A stretch of DNA of 64,000 nucleotides. Source: Gryganskiella cystojenkinii (taxonomy: Eukaryota > Mortierellomycota > Mortierellomycetes > Mortierellales > Mortierellaceae). Within the stretch, counting starts at the first letter, position 1. Each line of letters begins with the position of its first letter. Below are positions 58,190-64,000 of the stretch, one piece after another. The position numbers and the translations under genes are program-made. Below the pieces are notes generated by a model. That model had not been told where the DNA came from and did not search any database. It saw only the letters and a program-made list of their open reading frames with translations. The DNA lies in the NCBI GenBank assembly GCA_015852425.1, contig JAAAIG010000060.1, positions 16,635-80,634 on the forward strand. The letters run 5' to 3'.

Positions 58190-59170
58190 TTGAGCGGCGT
58201 CATCAGCGTCCTCCTCCATTTGCCAAATCGAGTAGAGGATCTGTGTTCATCTTTGAAGAAGTATCTCGAAAACGGCGAACACTCTCAGACGATCGATGAC
58301 GGTGAACTCGAAGAATCCGCGATCCTGGCATCGCTTGCAATGATGCCGGTTCGAAACCGACTGACTCGACTCGAGTTGGACCTCTACTCACGTCCTTTAG
58401 TTCTCAAAGAGATCGCGCGAAATTTCCCTGGCTTTCCATCACCGGACCGTTGCGGAGAAGGATAAAGATCAGCCACAAGCCCAATATCTGGATTGATCTC
58501 ACTGACTATCTTCGAAGGGACCTACCGGGATGGCGAGGTCAAGTGATCTATGTTTCTGCATAGTCCGATTCTTAAAAGTTTATGGTCCTGGAGAGTAGTT
58601 TTAACCAGGTCTGGGAATACGATTGCGATAGTCACTTTGGTAGTCGAGACATCCTGATCTTGCTTGAGTGTTGCCCGCGGCTGAATGCCGGCCTCACATT
58701 CGACCGCTTCAACTCTGGGCGTGCTCTGTCAGCAGTCAGCATCCTCGACCTCGTTCTAATCAGCTACGGTTTTGTGAACAGCCGCAGCGGATTCTTGACC
58801 ATGATGATGAGCAATAACGAGAAGCAAGAACCATTACCGCAGCAGCAGCAACAGTCAGTACAGAGAAGCAACAAACCCTGCTGTACAATGACAACCCTTC
58901 TATTGATATGACCTCTGATATCCTACATGAACTAGTACCATGGTCGGCGATAAGTCCCTGAGATCCCTCCACGACACCCTGGAGCCCATTAGGATCTCGT
59001 CAAAGGCGAATGGCGACCACTCCATCGGACTACTTACATTCCCTCAGAATGTCGTCCATTTACACCTCACCATCGAAGAAGAATACGTGTTGAGCCTGGT
59101 AGCTCAATCGCCATTTGCAAGAATATCATACGACACAACACATCAGAATGCAATCTTCGAGATTATTTAA
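58190..59170 (+). pseudogene. Decayed LRR/F-box-type gene
   Basis: Successive protein-like segments in shifting frames on the plus strand: VEDLCSSLKKYLENGEHSQT and ESAILASLAMMPVRNRLTRL (58190-58465), then KDQPQAQYLD in another frame near 58470, then SRDILILLECCPRLNAGLTF (58582-58911), and SLRSLHDTLEPIRISS (58940-59170). Together they read like one leucine-rich protein broken by frameshifts and stops, of the same general type as the F-box/LRR gene at 36261-38183. No complete frame remains. I cannot exclude an intron-rich live gene, but several stops occur without good splice sites. Confidence 0.45.
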
Positions 59171-60441
59171 ACCAAGGGCGAAACAGCGTACGGGTCCGCC
59201 GCTTCGTAAATTTGAGAGAGCAATAGTGTGGCTGAATGATGAATGGCATGACAGACCGACCACTGAGAGTGGATGCTTACCGACGATACCACCATGAGTG
59301 ATTTTTACTAGTCGTGTCCACGTTCGACGGCCACACGCTATTTTAATCAAAATAAGGCCTTTCTCTTGAGGCAATAGAAAAGGGCAGGAGTCCCCTAAAG
59401 CAAGCAACGAGACAGCAGTAAACGACAAATATAAAAAAAAAAGTCCGTGGGCAAAAAGAATAGATCGCGACGCGAATGTAAAAACCTATCACACCCACAC
59501 CCTTTTTTTTTGCGCTTAAAAGGAAGAGGCGAGGAGCCTATTTATCTTAGTGGCTCATCTCTCCTCCTGACCAACCATATTTTCGTCATTTTGATTTCTA
59601 CCAATTACTGCCATAGGGGTTGTGCTCAATATCTGGCTGGTGACGAGACTACCATGGAGTGGGGCACACATAAATGCAGAACAGAGCTCAGAGCATCAGC
59701 TCGGGAAAATAAGCGGCGCCACCTCCCTGGTGTAAAATCTCCAATCAAGATAGGGTCCTCTGACCCTGAAAAAATATTGAACAAGAACCCTATTGCTCTT
59801 CCTCTTCGCATTGATTCGACGTGACTCTTTCAAGTACAACAAGGGTACTCTCATCTAACCCGCGTCTTCCCCCCCCCCCCCCCCCCCCCCACACACAGAC
59901 GCAATCGGAAGGACCTTTTCTCTGCAATGTGGAGAGGAATGGTTCAACTTTGGATAACCTTCAGGGCCAATGCAAAACAAAGTTTATTTCTTTTTTACGA
60001 GACTACCGGCGAAAAGGCAGAGTTCAAACGGACCGTCTTTGTGTGTTTATGTGTTTGTGTGTATGTTTTCGGTCGTTCAAGACATGATGTTGACGACATG
60101 GACACAAAGAAAAGTTGTGTGCATGGACAAATTGGCCTAAAGCAAAACCTTGTTTCCGCCCAAGAAAGAAAGAAAAAACCAGGTGTAGCAGACGTCCACT
60201 TTGTCCTCCCTTGCGAATCCCTCAGACTTGCCACGGATATTCTCTTTTATGCTGTAGACGAGTCCCTTCCTTAGCCCCCCCCACACCTCCTTCTCCTTTT
60301 TTTTAGCCCTTCCTCAGTTTTCTACTTTCTTTCTCTCCTCTTTTTCTTTTCTTTTTTCCTTCGACCTTGCTCCGCTCTCACCCCTCCGCCACATTTGCAT
60401 CTTCCGCTCTCACTTTCCTCCCTTGTCGTTCACGTAACAGA
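59171..60441. other. Intergenic region with poly-C tract
   Basis: About 1.3 kb between the decayed LRR copy and the JEN1 gene. It includes a run of roughly 20 C at about 59870-59890 followed by ACACACAC, and a CT-rich leader before the transporter. No gene is supported. Confidence 0.5.
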
Positions 60442-61968
60442 ATGCCGAGTCTCACCTCCGCCTCGGTCAAGGCTTACCTTTATGACACTTTTGTCCCCAA
60501 GATCCATAACCGACCCGAGAACCCCATAACACTTCTCAGAGGTCTCAATCACAAACAACGTCTGACCTTTGCGGCCGCGTTCATGGCCTGGATGGTCGAT
60601 GCCATCGATTTCTTCACTGTCTCGCTCTCAGCTAAAGAGGTCGCCGATGCCTTTGGCAGACCCGTCTCGGATGTCACCAGTGCCATCACTGTCACACTTA
60701 TGCTCCGACCCATTGGCGCCTTGATCTTTGGTGTCCTCGCGGATCGTTATGGTCGTCGTATCCCCCTGATGATCGACTTGGCCCTCTTCACTGTCATTGA
60801 GATTGCCACCGGATTCTCCAACAACCTCTCGACATTTATCGGTCTTCGCGCCGTCTTTGGTATCTGCATGGGCGGAGAATGGGGTCTTGGTAACGCCCTC
60901 GCAATGGAGACTCTGCCACACGACCGCCGTGGTATCTTTTCCGGTATCCTTCAAGAGGGTTATGCGGCAGGTTACCTGGTCGCCGCATTAATTTATTACG
61001 CCGCGGTCCCCCAACTCGGTTGGCGTGCTCTGTACTGGATCGCGACTATTCCCGCGTTTCTTACTTTGATCTTGGTCTATTTTGTCCCCGAAACCGACGT
61101 CTGGCGTCAGAGCCGCGAAAACACCGTCCAAAGCCACAAGCGCTATTACCAGCTCACGATTGCCATGTTGAAGAAGCACTGGATCCGATGCATCTATGCC
61201 GTCTTGCTCATGGCTGGATTCAATTTCATGTCTCACGGATCTCAGGACTTGTACCCTACTTTTTTGAAAGTTCAGCTCGGATATACCCCTGCCCAAGCAA
61301 CGGTCGCAACGGTGATCATGAATTGTGGCGCGATTATTGGCGGTCTCATTGTCGGTTACTTGTCTGAGTACTATGGTCGTCGAACCATGATCATCTGGGC
61401 CGCAGTTCTCGGTCTCTGCTTCTTGCCTCTTTGGATGTTACCTACACAATATGCTCCCTTGGTCACGGGTGCATTCTTTATGCAGTTTTGTGTCCAGGGT
61501 GCTTGGGGTGTTATCCCTGTACATCTGGCCGAGTTGTCCCCTCCAGGATTCCGTTCCACTTTCCCAGGTTTGGCATATCAACTCGGCAATCTGATCTCGG
61601 CCTCGGCCGCGCAGATTGAAGCTGTCGTGGGCGAACATCACAAGATGGCGAACGGCATTCCGGATTATGCCCGTGTGCAAATGATCCTCCTGGGCGTCGT
61701 GTTCGCAGTGGTGATTATCCTGACCATGATTGGAACTGAGGAGCGTGGCAAGAACTTTATGATCTCGGATCAAAAAGAGCTCTCTGGTGGCGATGCTGTC
61801 AAAGAGGACGAGACGAGTGGCGAGAAAATGGAGGATGTCTCGTCTTCGCAAAACCTCGATGCAATCGATATCGAGGAGAAGGGTGTTGGTGTCAAGTCGC
61901 CTGTGAATTTGAACGATAAGGCCGAGTACGTTGAGGGAGAAGAGAACAGCACTCAGCAGCGAGCGTAG
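60442..61968 (+). CDS. JEN1: Jen-type monocarboxylate/H+ symporter (MFS)
   Basis: Single exon, 508 aa, twelve predicted membrane helices. The MFS motif A is present in the loop after helix 2 (GVLADRYGRRIPLM) and again after helix 8 (GYLSEYYGRRTMI). The Jen signature lies in helix 7: NFMSHGSQDLYPTFLKVQLG fits the N-x-x-S/T-H-x-S/T-Q-D-x-x-x-T consensus of lactate/pyruvate/dicarboxylate carriers. MGGEWGLGNALAMETLP follows helix 4, as in this group. In yeast Jen1 takes up lactate when glucose is absent and is degraded when glucose returns. The N-terminus is short and the C-terminal tail is rich in Glu, Asp, Ser and Lys. Strong codon bias. The ATG at 60442 follows a CT-rich leader. Confidence 0.9.
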   Translation: MPSLTSASVKAYLYDTFVPKIHNRPENPITLLRGLNHKQRLTFAAAFMAWMVDAIDFFTVSLSAKEVADAFGRPVSDVTSAITVTLMLRPIGALIFGVLADRYGRRIPLMIDLALFTVIEIATGFSNNLSTFIGLRAVFGICMGGEWGLGNALAMETLPHDRRGIFSGILQEGYAAGYLVAALIYYAAVPQLGWRALYWIATIPAFLTLILVYFVPETDVWRQSRENTVQSHKRYYQLTIAMLKKHWIRCIYAVLLMAGFNFMSHGSQDLYPTFLKVQLGYTPAQATVATVIMNCGAIIGGLIVGYLSEYYGRRTMIIWAAVLGLCFLPLWMLPTQYAPLVTGAFFMQFCVQGAWGVIPVHLAELSPPGFRSTFPGLAYQLGNLISASAAQIEAVVGEHHKMANGIPDYARVQMILLGVVFAVVIILTMIGTEERGKNFMISDQKELSGGDAVKEDETSGEKMEDVSSSQNLDAIDIEEKGVGVKSPVNLNDKAEYVEGEENSTQQRA

Positions 61969-62570
61969 AGTAGCGATATTTTTGTATGTATTTATGTATA
62001 TAATTAAACTTTTAGGCATAGTTATTTGTGTAGGAATGCCTGTCTTCTACTTCCTATATGCTCCTGCAAGGCATCTCGTGGGGCAAATAGCCCATTCGTT
62101 CCAAAACCTGCTTGGCTACGACCAAAAACCAAAAAAAAAAATGCCGAGATAACAGTCACAGCACGGGACATAAAGCACGACATTTCGGATAGAAATATCG
62201 CTCACCAAAATTGAATCCAATTCGTGTGAAAGGGAGATCAAAAACGTTTTGTTCTGATGATATCGACATTATCGGACAGCAAAGGAGTCCACACGCGATG
62301 AGAAGAGATGGTGCCATCCCTTTTTTCTTGTCTTCTCGGTCTTTTGTTGACTCGACTTTGCACTTTCCTTCATATTTAAACTTTCATTTTCCCTTGGTTC
62401 CCTTTTTTTTCTTTTTCTTTCCTTATACACTTTTCACTTCTGCATTCTTTTCATCACTGCTCAGGAACAGTCGCACTCTTTCTCATCTTCTGACTCTCGA
62501 AAACTTCCAAGGGCCAACGCCACCAACAGCCATCCACCATAAACCATCATCAGTCGCTACTACAATTACA
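61969..62570. other. Intergenic region upstream of the methyltransferase
   Basis: About 600 bp. After the JEN1 stop there is a T/A-rich stretch (near 61975-62010), then CT-rich leader sequence up to the ATG at 62571. No further gene. Confidence 0.5.
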
Positions 62571-63646
62571 ATGATCTCACCCTACGACAGTCCGCCAGCC
62601 TCTCCACGACTTGACAACATCAACAATGATCCTGCAAATCCCTCCGGAGGTCAGATCAAGCTTATCGGTGCCGGACCTGGAGATCCAGACCTCCTGACTA
62701 TGGCCGCCTACAAGGCCATCACTTCCTGGGCCGATATCGTCCTTGCTGACAAACTCGTCTCTAAGGAGATCCTCTCGTTGGTCCGTTGCAAACTCTTTAT
62801 CGCGAACAAGGACAAGGGATGCCAAGCCTCGGGACAACAAGAACTATTTGAACAAGCAACTCAGTCCTTGAGACAGGGACTCCGAGTCGTGCGATTGAAG
62901 CAAGGAGGTAATTTTCAGGGAACAATAGAAACACTCACCCTGGGCTGAAGATCTGTATGTCTGTTGAAAAAATGTCGTCAGAAAGACTAAATCTCTCTCT
63001 CCCTACATTCGTTTTAGATCCATTCATTTTCGGACGTGGAGGAGAGGAATACCTATTCTTTAAACGACTTGGATGGGAGCCGACCATCCTCCCAGGATTA
63101 TCCTCCAGTATCGCTGGACCGCTCCTTGCTGGAATTCCCCTGACGCACCGAGGAGTCGCCTCTCAATTCTTGGTTTGCACCGGTACAGGCAAAAACGATA
63201 CCATCCCGGATACCCCTCTCTACGTCCCTCATCGAACCACAGTCTTTTTGATGTCGTTGCATCGTTTGGCGGATTTGGTAGAGGATTTGAAACGAGCCGG
63301 TTACCCTGACGATTTACCCGTGGCCGTCGTCGAAAGGGCCTCGGCTCAGGATCAGAGGACCGTGAGAGCTCAAGTCGGAACTGTGGTCCGGGTCCTGAAG
63401 GAGGCGGGATATCGTCCTCCGGGAATCTTGGTCGTCGGTTGGGCCTGTGATACCTTGCTTGGTCACAACGTCGAGGACCTGGAAGAGAAGGTATCACAAC
63501 ATCAACTTGCATATCAGCAAATCAAGCAACACAATTCTCAGGAAAAAATTCCCATGCAAGTTTCCGAAGTTAGAGGCGATTTCTATGCACAACAGCAGCA
63601 GATCGTGGGATTGGTCCAATCCTTGACCATGGTATCGGATGCTTAG
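62571..63646 (+). CDS. Uroporphyrinogen-III C-methyltransferase (siroheme pathway)
   Basis: Two exons, 62571-62907 and 63018-63646, giving 321 aa. SUMT transfers two methyl groups from SAM to uroporphyrinogen III, making precorrin-2 for siroheme, the cofactor of sulfite and nitrite reductase. Motifs of the tetrapyrrole methylase fold are clear: IKLIGAGPGDPDLLTMAAYK, WADIVLADKLVSKEIL, RLKQGDPFIFGRGGEEYLFF (spanning the splice), LPGLSSSIAGPLLAGIPLTH, and VERASAQDQRTVRAQVGTV. The C-terminal ~50 residues are Gln-rich. There is no NAD-binding Met8/CysG-type dehydrogenase domain, so oxidation and iron insertion must be done by another protein. The upstream frame to 62211 is leader-like without a good ATG. 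Confidence 0.92.
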
Positions 63647-64000
63647 GCTGACACAGACTCGCTCGCAGGTCTTGTCTTCAATTCCCCCTACTTTCCCACT
63701 TTACCCAGAGTGTCGTATCGACGATCCTTAAGTTTGTTTTCGTCAATCGGGACGACCCAGATTGTCGCTGGTTATTCTCCTCTATATTCCGCTCAGTCCA
63801 TTTCCTTTATCCGACATTGAGTCTCTTGAACACTCTTTCCTGTCGTTTATTTGTACATCTCTCCTCTCCATTCATACCATTCCTGCATAATTTCCAATTG
63901 TACCATAGTCTCTTTTCCTTTTTTCGCTTTCTCTTTCTCCCCCCTCTATACTCGCATTTCGACCCATATACAGCGTTTCTTTGTAATAAACAACGTACAT

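Noticed and set aside
1..64000. CRISPR arrays, bacterial operons, phage or transposon genes
   Set aside because: No regularly spaced repeats, integrase, transposase or reverse transcriptase motifs were seen, and all gene structures are eukaryotic.

Overview
This is eukaryotic nuclear DNA, almost certainly from a filamentous fungus. The genes are intron-rich, with GT-AG introns mostly 60-190 nt long. Their contents are fungal: an Afi1/SPA protein, a Pex30-type DysF peroxin, a CipC stress protein, a Jen-type carboxylate carrier and the SIN/MEN scaffold Nud1/Cdc11. Long CT-rich leaders, poly-Q tracts and degraded F-box/LRR copies fit an early-diverging lineage, and I favour Mortierellomycota; that placement is inference. 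Two runs of exactly ten N (14930-14939 and 46513-46522) show a scaffolded draft assembly.

Layout. 1-6.2 kb: cytidine deaminase (-), Pex30-like peroxin (+), exosome subunit Csl4 (-) and ESCRT-III Vps2 (+). 6.2-10.7 kb: a gene-poor stretch, two tandem omega-like glutathione transferases (-), and a small secreted protein with ten cysteines that appears only after splicing (-). 11.2-14.1 kb: AFI1 in nine exons (-). 15.2-16.7 kb: GID4/VID24 (+). 18.8 kb: CipC (+). 20.2-21.9 kb: serine carboxypeptidase (-). 23.4-26.7 kb: poly-Q HMG-box protein (-). 26.7-31.2 kb: mostly non-coding, with one reconstructed small gene. 31.2-35.7 kb: type II P-type ATPase, abutted on the same strand by an unrecognised gene. 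36.3-38.2 kb: F-box/LRR-like protein (-). 38.4-41.9 kb: Rad4/XPC (+), sharing a roughly 260-bp divergent promoter with the F-box gene. 42.1-45.2 kb: BTB/POZ protein (-). 45.5-47.3 kb: eEF2-lysine methyltransferase EFM3/FAM86 with a 9-nt exon (-). 50.0-54.8 kb: Nud1/Cdc11 scaffold (+). 55.3-58.0 kb: CorA/Mnr2 transporter (+). 58.2-59.2 kb: decayed LRR copy. 60.4-62.0 kb: Jen-type carboxylate transporter (+). 62.6-63.6 kb: uroporphyrinogen-III methyltransferase (+).

The genes are mostly single-copy housekeeping functions: RNA decay, membrane traffic, polarity and cytokinesis, DNA repair, translation-factor methylation, ion transport and siroheme synthesis. I see no operon-like pathway, only the tandem GST pair and several divergent promoters. 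Exon joins were checked by hand for GT-AG borders, reading phase and family fit, and were not confirmed by RNA. The items most worth following are the cysteine-rich secreted peptide, the GTN signature in the CorA protein, the apparent frameshift at the ATPase start, and the two micro-exons.
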